Source: Achromobacter sp. Bel (GTDB lineage: Bacteria > Pseudomonadota > Gammaproteobacteria > Burkholderiales > Burkholderiaceae_B). Taken from it: a stretch of DNA of 64,000 nt. The stretch covers positions 220,877 to 284,876 of the forward strand of contig NZ_JABBJN010000002.1 in the NCBI RefSeq assembly GCF_012928505.1. The letters are read 5' to 3'. The notes beneath the pieces are model-generated. The model did not search any database, was not told the DNA's origin, and worked only from the letters and a program-made list of their open reading frames with translations. A program made the translations under genes and the position numbers. Shown here piece after piece: positions 50,410-59,061 of this stretch (the stretch's first letter is position 1; every line of letters begins with the position of its first letter).

Positions 50410-51366
50410 ATGACCATTCCTTTATTGATTCTGATCGACAGCGTGCAGGACTTCCTGCCCGAGATCCAAGCTCGCGGTTTTCAAACCCTGTACGCGCCCA
50501 CGGCGCAGGCCCGCGCGCAAGCCATCCAGGACCACGGCCGCGAGGTCCGCATCGTGCTGACCCGTGGCGCCACGGGGCTGCGCGCCGATGAAATGGCCGC
50601 CTTGCCGAAACTGGAACTGGTCTGTTCGCTCGGGGTAGGCTACGAGAACATTGATCTGGCCGCTGCGGCGTCGCGCGGCATCGTCGTGACGAACGGCCCG
50701 GGCGCCAACGCCGTGTCCGTGGCCGACCACGCGATGGCATTGCTGCTGGGCGCCGCCCGGCATCTGCCACAGGCCGACGCCTGGGTGCGGCAGGGGCATT
50801 GGAGCGGTTTCATGGGGCCGCAAGTGACGGGCAAGCGCCTGGGCATCCTGGGCCTGGGCACCATCGGGCTTGAAATCGCCAAGCGTGGGGCTAACGGGTT
50901 CGGCATGAGCGTGGGGTACTACAACCGGCGCGTACGGCCCGAATCCGGTTATGCGTATTTCGCCAGCCCGCGCGAATTGGCCGCGGCATCCGATTTCCTG
51001 GTGGTGGCCACGCCAGGCGGCGCCGGTACCCGGCATCTGGTGGATGCCGACGTGCTGGATGCGCTGGGCCCCGACGGCTACCTGGTGAACATCGCCCGCG
51101 GCAGCGTAGTGGATACCGACGCGCTGGTTGCCGCATTGGCCGAAAAACGCATCGCGGGCGCGGGGCTGGATGTGGTGGACGGCGAACCGCAGATCCCCGA
51201 CGCATTGAAGCGGCTCGACAACGTGGTGCTGACGCCGCACAGCGCGGGCCGTTCCCCCGAGGCGGTGGCGGCGACCGTGGCGCTGTTCCTGGAGAACGCC
51301 ACGGCGCACTTTGGTGGCAAGCCGGTGTTGACGCCGGTGCTGGACGCGCTGGCCGAATCCGCCTAG
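50410..51366 (+). CDS. D-isomer-specific 2-hydroxyacid dehydrogenase
   Basis: NAD(P)-dependent reductase of glyoxylate/hydroxypyruvate type, 318 residues from ATG at 50410 (an upstream ATG at 50365 adds unconserved residues). NAD motif LGILGLGTIGLEIAK with basic NRRVRPE after it, favouring NADPH. Catalytic Arg in NIARGSVVD, Glu in DVVDGEPQIPD and His in LTPHSAGRSPEA. Reduces glyoxylate or hydroxypyruvate in relatives. Tail to tail with the universal stress protein gene. A weak GGCGTAAGATTTGC sequence in the 150-base gap before it is not a convincing sigma-54 site. Confidence 0.9.
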   Translation: MTIPLLILIDSVQDFLPEIQARGFQTLYAPTAQARAQAIQDHGREVRIVLTRGATGLRADEMAALPKLELVCSLGVGYENIDLAAAASRGIVVTNGPGANAVSVADHAMALLLGAARHLPQADAWVRQGHWSGFMGPQVTGKRLGILGLGTIGLEIAKRGANGFGMSVGYYNRRVRPESGYAYFASPRELAAASDFLVVATPGGAGTRHLVDADVLDALGPDGYLVNIARGSVVDTDALVAALAEKRIAGAGLDVVDGEPQIPDALKRLDNVVLTPHSAGRSPEAVAATVALFLENATAHFGGKPVLTPVLDALAESA

Positions 51367-51372
51367 CCGCGT

Positions 51373-52209
51373 TCAGTGCGAGAACATGATCGGCACGGTC
51401 ATGCTCTTCAGGATGGAGGCGGTGGCGCCGCCCATCGCCCATTGGCGGAATTTGCTATGCCCGTAGGCGCCCATCACGATCATGTCGGCGCTATGGTCGG
51501 CGGCGGCATTCAGGATGGTGCTGCCGACGCCGACGCCCTTGATGTCGCGGCGGACGTGGTCTGGCGCCGGCATGCCTTGGGCGACGCAATAGGTGGCCAG
51601 GTCTTCGAAGGGCACGGTTTCGCCTTTCTGCGAGGCCCCGCCTTCGTCCATGGTCAGGGCAACCAACTGCGTCGACAGGCGCAGCGCCGGCGTGGCGTCG
51701 CCCAGGGCGCGCGCGGCCTCGCGGCTGCCGTCCCAGCAGAACAGCACGCGGTCGCCCACCATGGAGAAATCGCCGCTGGACGGCAGTACCAGCACGGGGC
51801 GGCCGGCGGTCAAGAGCATCTGTTCGACGAATTCGGCTTCGTGGGCGGCTTCGACATCGTCGCGGTTGAACTGGCTGACGATGACGAGATCGCTGGTGCG
51901 GGCGTACAAGGCCACGCACACGCTGGGCGCGGTTTCCCCGGCCCGCACGACGGCGGGAACGTCCGCTTCGGCCGCCGCTTCCAGGAATGCGTTCTGCACC
52001 GCGGCGCGGTTCTGCGCCTGCAATTCCTTCATGACATCCAGGGTGCGGGACATCAATACGGATTCGCCGTAATAGTACTGGGGCGGCGCGGCGCTGGCGT
52101 AGATGCCGACAAGTTCGGCCTTGTGACGCTTGGCTAGCGCCAGCGCCAACTCAGTGCGGCGTTTGCAGTCGAATCCGTGGTCCAGGTGTACGGCAATGCG
52201 GCGATACAT
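51373..52209 (-). CDS. Tandem UspA-domain universal stress protein
   Basis: 278 residues made of two Usp domains: the first (about 1-145) starts MYRRIAVHLDHGFDCKRRTELAL; the second (about 150-278) starts DRVLFCWDGSREAARAL and ends with an ATP-binding type loop DMIVMGAYGHSKFRQWAMGGATASIL (G-x2-G-x9-G[S/T] pattern). Cytosolic. A FNR/ANR-like box is 61 bases upstream, fitting the low-oxygen induction known for such proteins in Pseudomonas and Burkholderia. Confidence 0.9.
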   Translation of the reverse strand: MYRRIAVHLDHGFDCKRRTELALALAKRHKAELVGIYASAAPPQYYYGESVLMSRTLDVMKELQAQNRAAVQNAFLEAAAEADVPAVVRAGETAPSVCVALYARTSDLVIVSQFNRDDVEAAHEAEFVEQMLLTAGRPVLVLPSSGDFSMVGDRVLFCWDGSREAARALGDATPALRLSTQLVALTMDEGGASQKGETVPFEDLATYCVAQGMPAPDHVRRDIKGVGVGSTILNAAADHSADMIVMGAYGHSKFRQWAMGGATASILKSMTVPIMFSH

Positions 52210-52269
52210 GCGGGTCTCCTCAGTCAGCGTCCCATACCCACATGGTTGCGCTTTCCGCGTGATGGGCCC

Positions 52270-52283
52270 TTGATGCGCGTCAA
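52270..52283 (-). promoter_or_regulatory. FNR/ANR-like box before the universal stress protein gene
   Basis: Minus strand TTGAC-GCGC-ATCAA, one mismatch from TTGAT-N4-ATCAA, centred 67 bases before the start at 52209. The second such site in the window. Confidence 0.5.
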
Positions 52284-52341
52284 GCCGTCTTCAGATACCC
52301 CATAACGGCGCAAAAGCCGCCGGTCGCCGCGCCGTGCCGGG

Positions 52342-54480
52342 TTACCGCGGTGGCGCTTTTTCGATGCGGTCGCGCAGTTGGCGAACCTGCCGCGCCTGCT
52401 GGGCGATGCGGTCCAGCGGGTCGGCCAAGGCGGGGGCGGCCGCCGCGATGGCGGCCGGCACGGCCCATGGGCGGGGCGGCAGGTCCGGCGCGTCGTCCAG
52501 AGGATGCAGGGCGTGGGCCAAAACCCGTCCATAGTCGCGCAGCGCCGAGGCCGCGGGCGCCTGGGCCGGCAGGGCGGGCTGGATCTCCAGCACCGTTCCG
52601 GCGGCCGTGATGCGCCGCATGGCGTTCAACAGGCTGACGGCGGTGTCGACGTTGCGCTCGCGGTGCACCGGATTCTGTTGCAGCCGCTGCAACGACGCTT
52701 CGGCGTTATCGGCCGACAGGCACGCCTGGCGGCGCAAGGCGACGATGTCGCTGTCGGCCGGTGCCGGGGCGGCGCCGCTTTTCTGCCGGATCAGCGCCAG
52801 CGCATAAGCCGCGTGGCGATCCAGCGCGCGCGTCAGCGCGCCGGCCAACTGGCGCGGCTCTTTTTCCGGCCACACCAGAAACCCCACCAGCAACGCCAGG
52901 ATGCCGCCCAGCACGCTATTGAAGGCACGCAGCGCGGCGAGCGTGGGTTCATAGATCTCCGGCTGCTGGATATGGCTGACCAACACGAACTGGGACGTCA
53001 GGAAAAAGGTGAAGAGCGCGTAGTGGATGGTGCGCGCGGCGAAGGTGCCCAGCGCGATAGGCAGCACCGCCAGCGCGACGGACAACGGCGTGCTCAATAG
53101 CAGGCCCAGCAGGGACGCGCCGATGGCACCCGCCACGCTGCCCGTCACCCGTTCGAGGGTGCGCTGCCAGGTGGTTGCGAAATAGGGCTGAAGGATGAAG
53201 ACCAGCGTCAGCGACATCCAATAACCGTGGTTGACGGCGAACGTCTTGGACAAGGCTACGGCGATGGTGGCGCCCACGCCCACGCGCAAGGCGTGGCGGA
53301 AGGCATCGGATTCCACGCTCAGGTTCTGCCGCAGCGTGCGCCACGCCTGCCGTGCGCGTGAGGCCGCGCGGCGCTGCAGCACAGGCGCGTCGGGCGCGCC
53401 GCCTTGGTCGAACAACGCCTGCATGACCGCTTGCGCCGTATGCAGCAGACGATCCAGCACGGGCACCATTGTGGCCAGATCGGGCGCATAGGCCATCGCA
53501 CCGCCGCGCAGGTCATGCAACCCCGCGCCGAAGTGGGCCAGTCGTTCGCGCAGGCATTCTGCCTGCTTGGGATCGTTCACGTCCGACGTGCTGGCGATGG
53601 CGTTGCAGACGCTGGCATAACGGTGCAACGCATGCGACAGATGAGCGCCCGCGCTGCGGCCCAGCCATTGGGGCGCGTGCGATTCCAACAGGTCGGCGCA
53701 CGCGACCAGGGCGATGAAGCTGTCCTCGGCGTTGTCCAGCAGATAGGTCAATTGGTTCGCGCGGGCACGGCGGGAAGGGCGGGTGTCCTGGACCTCGCGG
53801 ATACGGACTCGGGCCGACTCCAGTGCGGCGCGCTGGGCGCTTCTCTGCGGTTTGGTGACGGCGGTCCAGGCTTCAGGGCCGGCCGCCGGCGTCAGGCCCG
53901 AATACATGCGCGCCAGCGCATCGGCGAAATCCGCCAGCCCGCGGTAGGAGTGGGCGACGGCGTGCGTGGCGTCTTTCCAGGGCCGGCGGCGCCATACCAG
54001 CGCGGTCATCAAGATGGCCCAGCCGGCGCCCGCCAGGAAGAACAGCGTGTACCAGAGGCTTTCGGCCAACGTGGGCGCGGGCAGCTCGGCGGCTACGACG
54101 AAACCGGCGGACAGCAGCGTGCCCACGATGGCCGCCGCGGGACCCAGCACGCGTAGCAAGCCGCCGAAGGTGCAGCAGATGAAGGTCAGGGGCAGCAGCA
54201 TCCATAGATGTCCTGCGCTTGCGCTGGCCAGAAAGCAAAACAAGGCGCCAATCAGCCCCAGCGCCAACATGGAACCCGCGCGTTGGCGCAACGGGCCGCC
54301 GGGATCGCCGAAGCAGGCCCAGAACGCGGCGATCGCGGTCCAACCCAGTCGCGGCTCATGCACCAGCACGGCCAGGATGACAGGGGCCGCGCTGATCGCA
54401 GCGGCTTGCAAGGCGTCGAGCCACAGGATGTTGCGCAGGGAAACGCGCCAACGGGAAAGCAGGTTCGTCACGCTATTCAT
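52342..54480 (-). CDS. FUSC-family membrane protein (aromatic acid efflux-like)
   Basis: 712 residues from ATG at 54480 (an upstream ATG at 54516 adds 12 residues). Two blocks of about six hydrophobic helices each (about 25-160 and 385-520), the second with the family signature HALRVGVGATIAVALSKTFAVNHGYWMSLTLVFILQPYFATTWQRTLERVTGSVAGAIG. Long helical soluble regions follow each block. The layout is that of the AaeB/YccS/FUSC superfamily, efflux of aromatic acids or other compounds. No AaeA-type membrane-fusion partner is adjacent. Confidence 0.9.
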   Translation of the reverse strand: MNSVTNLLSRWRVSLRNILWLDALQAAAISAAPVILAVLVHEPRLGWTAIAAFWACFGDPGGPLRQRAGSMLALGLIGALFCFLASASAGHLWMLLPLTFICCTFGGLLRVLGPAAAIVGTLLSAGFVVAAELPAPTLAESLWYTLFFLAGAGWAILMTALVWRRRPWKDATHAVAHSYRGLADFADALARMYSGLTPAAGPEAWTAVTKPQRSAQRAALESARVRIREVQDTRPSRRARANQLTYLLDNAEDSFIALVACADLLESHAPQWLGRSAGAHLSHALHRYASVCNAIASTSDVNDPKQAECLRERLAHFGAGLHDLRGGAMAYAPDLATMVPVLDRLLHTAQAVMQALFDQGGAPDAPVLQRRAASRARQAWRTLRQNLSVESDAFRHALRVGVGATIAVALSKTFAVNHGYWMSLTLVFILQPYFATTWQRTLERVTGSVAGAIGASLLGLLLSTPLSVALAVLPIALGTFAARTIHYALFTFFLTSQFVLVSHIQQPEIYEPTLAALRAFNSVLGGILALLVGFLVWPEKEPRQLAGALTRALDRHAAYALALIRQKSGAAPAPADSDIVALRRQACLSADNAEASLQRLQQNPVHRERNVDTAVSLLNAMRRITAAGTVLEIQPALPAQAPAASALRDYGRVLAHALHPLDDAPDLPPRPWAVPAAIAAAAPALADPLDRIAQQARQVRQLRDRIEKAPPR

Positions 54481-54581
54481 GGGACCGCAGGGGCGCCCGA
54501 GAGCCGAAAGACGCAAACCCTACCATGTCGACAACGCTGTTTTCGTGGCGTCGCGTGCGTTGTCCACGGCGTGTCAGATTC

Positions 54582-54615
54582 ATGAAACCGAATGGATGCA
54601 TACATATAGTTTCAT
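54582..54615. promoter_or_regulatory. Inverted repeat in the FUSC/EAL intergenic gap
   Basis: ATGAAAC (54582-54588) and GTTTCAT (54609-54615) flank an AT-rich spacer with TATAGT. It lies in the 341-base gap (54481-54821) between divergent genes and may be an operator; nothing else in the gap looks like a gene. Confidence 0.27.
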
Positions 54616-54821
54616 TTATGTGACTTTGCGGCGTCTTAGGCGCAAATTTGCCTGGAACAATTGCTCGAAATCGCATAAAAAAACAGTTGGCGGTTCAGCG
54701 CGCCGGAAATAATGACCGGCGCGATAGCGGCAAGCCGATAGTGAACACTCATGTCCCAATGTGCCTCTTTCTGCGCCCGGACAGCGCAGGCCTTACCCAG
54801 AGGCGCGCGAGGAGCGTAGAC

Positions 54822-55733
54822 ATGACGCTTAATCACGAGGCTTCCACAAGCTCGGTGGTCAGCGACGAAGAAGTCGCGGCCATGGTGACAGGGAAAGATG
54901 GCCTGCGGGTGTTGTTGCAACCGCAGGTGGATCTGATGACCGGCAGGATCGTGTCGGCCGAGGCTTTGGCGCGATGGCAGCATCCGCGCCTGGGCATCGT
55001 CATGCCCGCCGAGTTCATTCCGGCGATCAACCGCATGGGCCTGGACAAGCTGTTGTTCGAGCGCGTCAGCCTGCACGTGATCGATGTGCTGTTGACGATG
55101 CGGCGCGCGGGCATCGCGGTGCCGGTCGCCATCAACGCGCCCGCGACGACCCTGTCAGACGAACGCGCCGTCGATTTCCTGCTGGACCGGATCTACAAGG
55201 CCGAACTGCCGGCTTCGCTGGTGCGGGTCGAATTGACCGAAGACCAGCCCATCCGCGAATTGGATGTGTTGCGCGCGTCGCTGATGAAGCTGGAGGACGC
55301 GGGGTGCGAGGTCAGCCTGGACGATTTCGGCACCGGCCATGCGTCGTTGAAGCTCTTGTCGGCCATCCCGCTGTCCGAAGTGAAGATCGACCAGTATTTC
55401 GTGACGCGCATGCGGCGCAGCGCCGTGGCGTTCGAAGTGTTGCGCACGGCCGCCGAACTCGCTACCCGCCTGGGCTGGCGCGTCGTTGCCGAAGGCGTGG
55501 AAAACGTGGCCGATATCCCGGCGCTGCGGGCGGCCGGCTGTCGTTACGGACAGGGTTTCGCGTTGGGGCGTCCGATGCCGCTGGAGGCGTTGATGGTGCG
55601 CCTGCGCACGCAGCGAGATGGCGGGGAGCCTCTGGCCGCGCCCGCCAGCTACGCGTCTTCCTGGATCGAGGCCTTCGATGGGGCCGTCACCGAGGCCGAA
55701 CCCGCTTTTCCCGTCCGCGCGACGGCGCAATAA
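54822..55733 (+). CDS. Stand-alone EAL-domain c-di-GMP phosphodiesterase
   Basis: 303 residues from ATG at 54822 with GAGGAG upstream; the frame is open to 54648 without conserved sequence. EAL domain about residues 25-275, with all key motifs: AEALARW (E-A-L), INAPATTL, RVELTED, SLDDFGTG, KIDQYF, AEGVEN and YGQGFALGRPM. Predicted to cleave c-di-GMP to pGpG. The family includes Bordetella BvgR, but this one is not in a bvg locus. Close paralogue of the EAL half of the protein at 28049. Confidence 0.92.
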   Translation: MTLNHEASTSSVVSDEEVAAMVTGKDGLRVLLQPQVDLMTGRIVSAEALARWQHPRLGIVMPAEFIPAINRMGLDKLLFERVSLHVIDVLLTMRRAGIAVPVAINAPATTLSDERAVDFLLDRIYKAELPASLVRVELTEDQPIRELDVLRASLMKLEDAGCEVSLDDFGTGHASLKLLSAIPLSEVKIDQYFVTRMRRSAVAFEVLRTAAELATRLGWRVVAEGVENVADIPALRAAGCRYGQGFALGRPMPLEALMVRLRTQRDGGEPLAAPASYASSWIEAFDGAVTEAEPAFPVRATAQ

Positions 55734-55842
55734 CGCACACGGTCCACCTTGGCGCGCAATTTCTTCCAACAAGACCCGGACTTACCGGTCTGAAAACGGG
55801 GACTTCAATCCGTTTGCCCTTGCAGACGCCGGCGCGGGATTT

Positions 55843-55857
55843 GGGCACGTTGGTTGC
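55843..55857 (+). promoter_or_regulatory. Sigma-54 promoter before the Gln-rich gene
   Basis: GGGCACG-TTGG-TTGC, matching consensus except the first base, 48 bases before the start at 55905. Confidence 0.82.
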
Positions 55858-55904
55858 TACTCCTGGTCTAGCGGAGTCTTTTCCGCCTTATCAGGAGACA
55901 TGTA

Positions 55905-56084
55905 ATGTCCAATCAGAATCAGCCCGACCAGCAAAAACAGCCGCAAAAGCAACAGGCCCAGGAAAACCCCAAGGACCGCAATCAGTCCCCTGGTCAGCAG
56001 CCTGGCCAAGGTGGGCAGCAGGCCGATAAAGGCCAGGGCCAGCAGGGCCAGCAGCCCGGCCAGCAAAACAAGACACAACGCTGA
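55905..56084 (+). CDS. Small glutamine-rich disordered protein
   Basis: 59 residues, MSNQNQPDQQKQPQKQQAQE and then repeats of G-Q-Q-P-G-Q; about 40 percent Gln, with Pro, Gly, Lys and Asn, no aliphatic core and no cysteine. AGGAGA precedes the ATG at 55905. No family that I recognise. Has its own sigma-54 promoter and a terminator, so it is a single-gene unit 110 bp downstream of the EAL gene. Likely another hydrophilin-type member of the local rpoN2 regulon. Confidence 0.72.
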   Translation: MSNQNQPDQQKQPQKQQAQENPKDRNQSPGQQPGQGGQQADKGQGQQGQQPGQQNKTQR

Positions 56085-56131
56085 CCCCCCGTTCGCGCAT
56101 TGAGTCCGGAAGCCGGCAGCGCGACGTCCCG

Positions 56132-56174
56132 ACGGCCCCGTCCGCCCCTTTACACGGTGCGGACGGGGCCGTTT
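56132..56174 (+). terminator. Intrinsic terminator after the Gln-rich gene
   Basis: ACGGCCCCGTCCGC and GCGGACGGGGCCGT form a perfect 14-bp stem with a 13-base loop, followed by TTTGCG. 48 bases after the stop at 56084. Confidence 0.7.
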
Positions 56175-56278
56175 GCGTCAGGGGACATAAGCCGCCATCA
56201 TCCATTTCGTCCATTGAATAATGTCCCCGTATCGCCGACCATTGCCTACACCGTCGGCACCCCTAACCAGGAACCGCA

Positions 56279-57382
56279 ATGAGCCTGAACGCAGCCGCGA
56301 CGCGCCAGAGATCGGTCTTGGGCACCGCCATCGCCGTCCTGCTTGTCCTTGCAGCGCTGGCGGGGGTGCTGGCCTTTGCCGCCACCCGCATTGCGGAGCA
56401 GCGGATCTCCAGCATGCTGGGGCCTCGCGGGCAGGTGGGCGACGTGCGGGTGGGCTGGCGGCAGGTGGTGCTGACCGACGTCAACGTGCCTGGGGCCTCG
56501 GGGCAGGCGGGCGCAAGCGCCAAACGCATCGTGCTGGAACCCGATTGGCCGGCATTCCTGCGCCATGAGGCCGTCTTTAATTCCGTCGTGGTCGAAGGTT
56601 TCGATTTTGCCGTGGTGCGCAACGCGGATGGCGATATGAAGATCGCGCCCGCGTTGCAAGCAGCACTGCACGCGGGCGCCGGCGGCGACGGCAAAACGCG
56701 CGGCGACAGGACGATCCGCATCGCGGAACTGATCCTGCGCGATGGCCGTCTGGATTTCGAGGATGCCGTGATCTCGAAGCCTCCGCATCGCATCCCGTTC
56801 AAGAACGTGCAAGCGCGGTTGAGCCCAGTATTGATACCGGGCGACGGCGCGCATAGCGACATGACGTTCAGCGGCACATTGGAAGACAACCGCAATGGCG
56901 AGTCGACCGTGCGCGCGCAAGGCTGGCTTCAAATCGGCGGCACGGACGCCGACATGAAAGTGGCCGTGCGCAACATGGATATCCGGCATGCTGCTCCCTA
57001 TCTGTCGGAAAAGGACGCAGGATCGCTGACCGGCGGCGCGATGGATCTGGACATGAACACCACCATTGCCAATCGCGAATTGCGGGCCTCTGGCAGCGTC
57101 GCGCTGCGGGGCCTGACATTCAGCGGCGACGGCACGCTGTTCTCGTTGCCCCGCAAGGCGGTGCTTGCCGCCATGAAAGACAAGAGCGGCGCGCTGCGTT
57201 TTGACTTCAAGCTTCAGGGAAGCCTGGACAACCCCAAGTTCTCGGTCCGGCGCGGTTTTGCGGCGCAGGTGGCGCAAGGCTTCGGCCGCGCCATCGGCGT
57301 GGGGGCCGAAGGCGCAGCCGAGGGCGTGACCGGGGCCGTGAAGGAGCTGGGCAACGCCCTGTCGGACTTGCTCAGCCCCTAG
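56279..57382 (+). CDS. DUF748/AsmA-like envelope protein
   Basis: 367 residues. A single N-terminal membrane helix ([20 protein letters not shown], about 17-36) is followed by a periplasmic beta-rich region with repeating segments such as [38 protein letters not shown], the DUF748/AsmA-like signature, and [12 protein letters not shown]. An Ala/Gly-rich, weakly amphipathic C-terminus ([30 protein letters not shown]) closes it. Relatives span the periplasm and affect lipid transport or membrane integrity. AGGAA stands before the ATG. Tail to tail with sulP. Confidence 0.76.
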   Translation: MSLNAAATRQRSVLGTAIAVLLVLAALAGVLAFAATRIAEQRISSMLGPRGQVGDVRVGWRQVVLTDVNVPGASGQAGASAKRIVLEPDWPAFLRHEAVFNSVVVEGFDFAVVRNADGDMKIAPALQAALHAGAGGDGKTRGDRTIRIAELILRDGRLDFEDAVISKPPHRIPFKNVQARLSPVLIPGDGAHSDMTFSGTLEDNRNGESTVRAQGWLQIGGTDADMKVAVRNMDIRHAAPYLSEKDAGSLTGGAMDLDMNTTIANRELRASGSVALRGLTFSGDGTLFSLPRKAVLAAMKDKSGALRFDFKLQGSLDNPKFSVRRGFAAQVAQGFGRAIGVGAEGAAEGVTGAVKELGNALSDLLSP

Positions 57383-58836
57383 TGCGCGGCGCCGGGCGCG
57401 TGTTTGCCGATCAACGTGGCGCTCGCCTCGTTCAGGCCGACGACGTCCACGGCCAGGCCTGCGCGGCGCAGTTTGGCGACCGTCTTGTGTAGCGCGTCGA
57501 CGGCTGAAATGTCCCAGAAATGCGCTTCGGACACGTCGATGACCACAGTATGCACCGCCTCGTGGAAATCGATGGCCGCGGCAAACCGCCCGGCGGAGGC
57601 AAAAAACACCTGACCGGCATAGCGGTACGTGCGGGTCGCGCCGTCCTCGGACAGGCTGGCCGTCACGGTCATCAGGGCACGGACCTTGCCCGCGAAGAAC
57701 AGGCCGCTCAGCAACACGCCGGTCAGCACGCCGCGGGCCAGATCGTGCGTCCACACCACGACCAGTACCGTTGCCAGCATCACGACCGATGATTGCCAGG
57801 GGTGCGATCGCAGGTTGGGGAACGATTGCCAGTTGAAGGTGCCGATCGACACCATGATCATCACCGCCACCAGCGCCGGCATGGGAATGCGCGCCACCAG
57901 CGGGCCCAGGGCCACGATCAGGAACAACAGGAATGCACCCGCGACGAACGTGGACAGCCGCGTTCGGCCACCCGACCTGACATTGATGACCGACTGCCCG
58001 ATCATGGCGCAGCCGCCCATGCCGCCCAGGAAGCCGGTGACGATGTTGGCGATGCCCTGGCCTTTGCATTCGCGGCGCTTGTCGCTGGACGTATCCGTCA
58101 TGTCGTCGACGATCTGCGCGGTCATCATCGATTCCAGCAAACCGACGGCCGCCATGGTCAACGAGTACGGCAGGATGATGCGCAGCGTCTCCATGGTGAA
58201 CGGCACGTCGGGAATCTGGAAGAAAGGCAGGGCGGACGGCAGCTTGCCCATGTCGCCCACCGTGGCGACGTCCAGGCCGCCATAGATAGACACGGCCGTC
58301 ATGGCCACGATCGCCACCAGGGGCGAAGGCACCGCCGTGGTCAGGCGCGGCAGCAGGTAGATGATGGACAGCGCGCCGGCGATCATGGCGTAGGTGACCC
58401 AGGTCACGCCCGTCAGATGGGGCAATTGCGCCATGAAGATCAGGATGGCCAGGGCGTTGACGAAGCCGGTGACGACCGAGCGCGACACGTACTGCATCAG
58501 CAGGTCCAGCCGCAGGAAGCCGGCGGCGATCTGAAAGCCCCCCATCAGCACGGAGGCCGCGAACAGGTATCCGATGCCGTGGTCGCGCACCAGGGGCACG
58601 ACCAGCACCGCGATGGCCGCGGTGGCCGCCGAGATCATCCCCGGCCGTCCGCCCGTGAAGGCGATGATGACGGCAATGGAGAATGAGGCGTACAGGCCCA
58701 CGCTGGGATCCACGCCGGCGATGATCGAGAAACCGATGGCTTCGGGAATCAGGGCAAGCGCGACCAGCACGCCCGCCAGGATATCGGCGCGCGGATTGGA
58801 CATCCATTCGCGATGAAGCTTGGAGAAGAAAGACAT
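57379..58836 (-). CDS. SulP-family inorganic anion transporter with STAS domain
   Basis: 485 residues. About 11-12 hydrophobic segments with SulP motifs [60 protein letters not shown] and [19 protein letters not shown], then a C-terminal STAS domain (about 385-485: [23 protein letters not shown]). Carries sulfate or bicarbonate in relatives. The STAS domain lacks the anti-sigma antagonist serine context. Overlaps the end of the DUF748 gene by 4 bases. Confidence 0.93.
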   Translation of the reverse strand: MSFFSKLHREWMSNPRADILAGVLVALALIPEAIGFSIIAGVDPSVGLYASFSIAVIIAFTGGRPGMISAATAAIAVLVVPLVRDHGIGYLFAASVLMGGFQIAAGFLRLDLLMQYVSRSVVTGFVNALAILIFMAQLPHLTGVTWVTYAMIAGALSIIYLLPRLTTAVPSPLVAIVAMTAVSIYGGLDVATVGDMGKLPSALPFFQIPDVPFTMETLRIILPYSLTMAAVGLLESMMTAQIVDDMTDTSSDKRRECKGQGIANIVTGFLGGMGGCAMIGQSVINVRSGGRTRLSTFVAGAFLLFLIVALGPLVARIPMPALVAVMIMVSIGTFNWQSFPNLRSHPWQSSVVMLATVLVVVWTHDLARGVLTGVLLSGLFFAGKVRALMTVTASLSEDGATRTYRYAGQVFFASAGRFAAAIDFHEAVHTVVIDVSEAHFWDISAVDALHKTVAKLRRAGLAVDVVGLNEASATLIGKHAPGAAH

Positions 58837-59061
58837 TGATTGGCTAACCTGAGGTCAGCAAGCGCCGGGCGGAGTCCCATTCAGAGGGAGTGCGGAGAGT
58901 GCCGGTACGCGCCCGGAATCGCTTGGAGTTGTCCGGGGGATAGGCGCCCGGCTGAGCCACCCGGCATGCCGGGTCCAACGGGGATCGCCGATAGGGCGAC
59001 CGCTGCCTCCATTGCAGAAGCGGCGGTCGGATTGTACACGCAGGGCCCGGCCTGCCGCCGC
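58837..59061 (-). promoter_or_regulatory. Leader region of sulP with hairpins
   Basis: The 225-base gap upstream of sulP (minus strand) contains a perfect palindrome ACCCGGCATGCCGGGT (58959-58974), a TCGCC/GGCGA hairpin (58985-58999) and a longer stem GACCGCTGC/GCGGCGGTC (58998-59028), plus a TACAAT -10 candidate at 59031-59036. Could be a structured RNA leader; I do not recognise a known riboswitch. No gene seen here. Confidence 0.33.
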
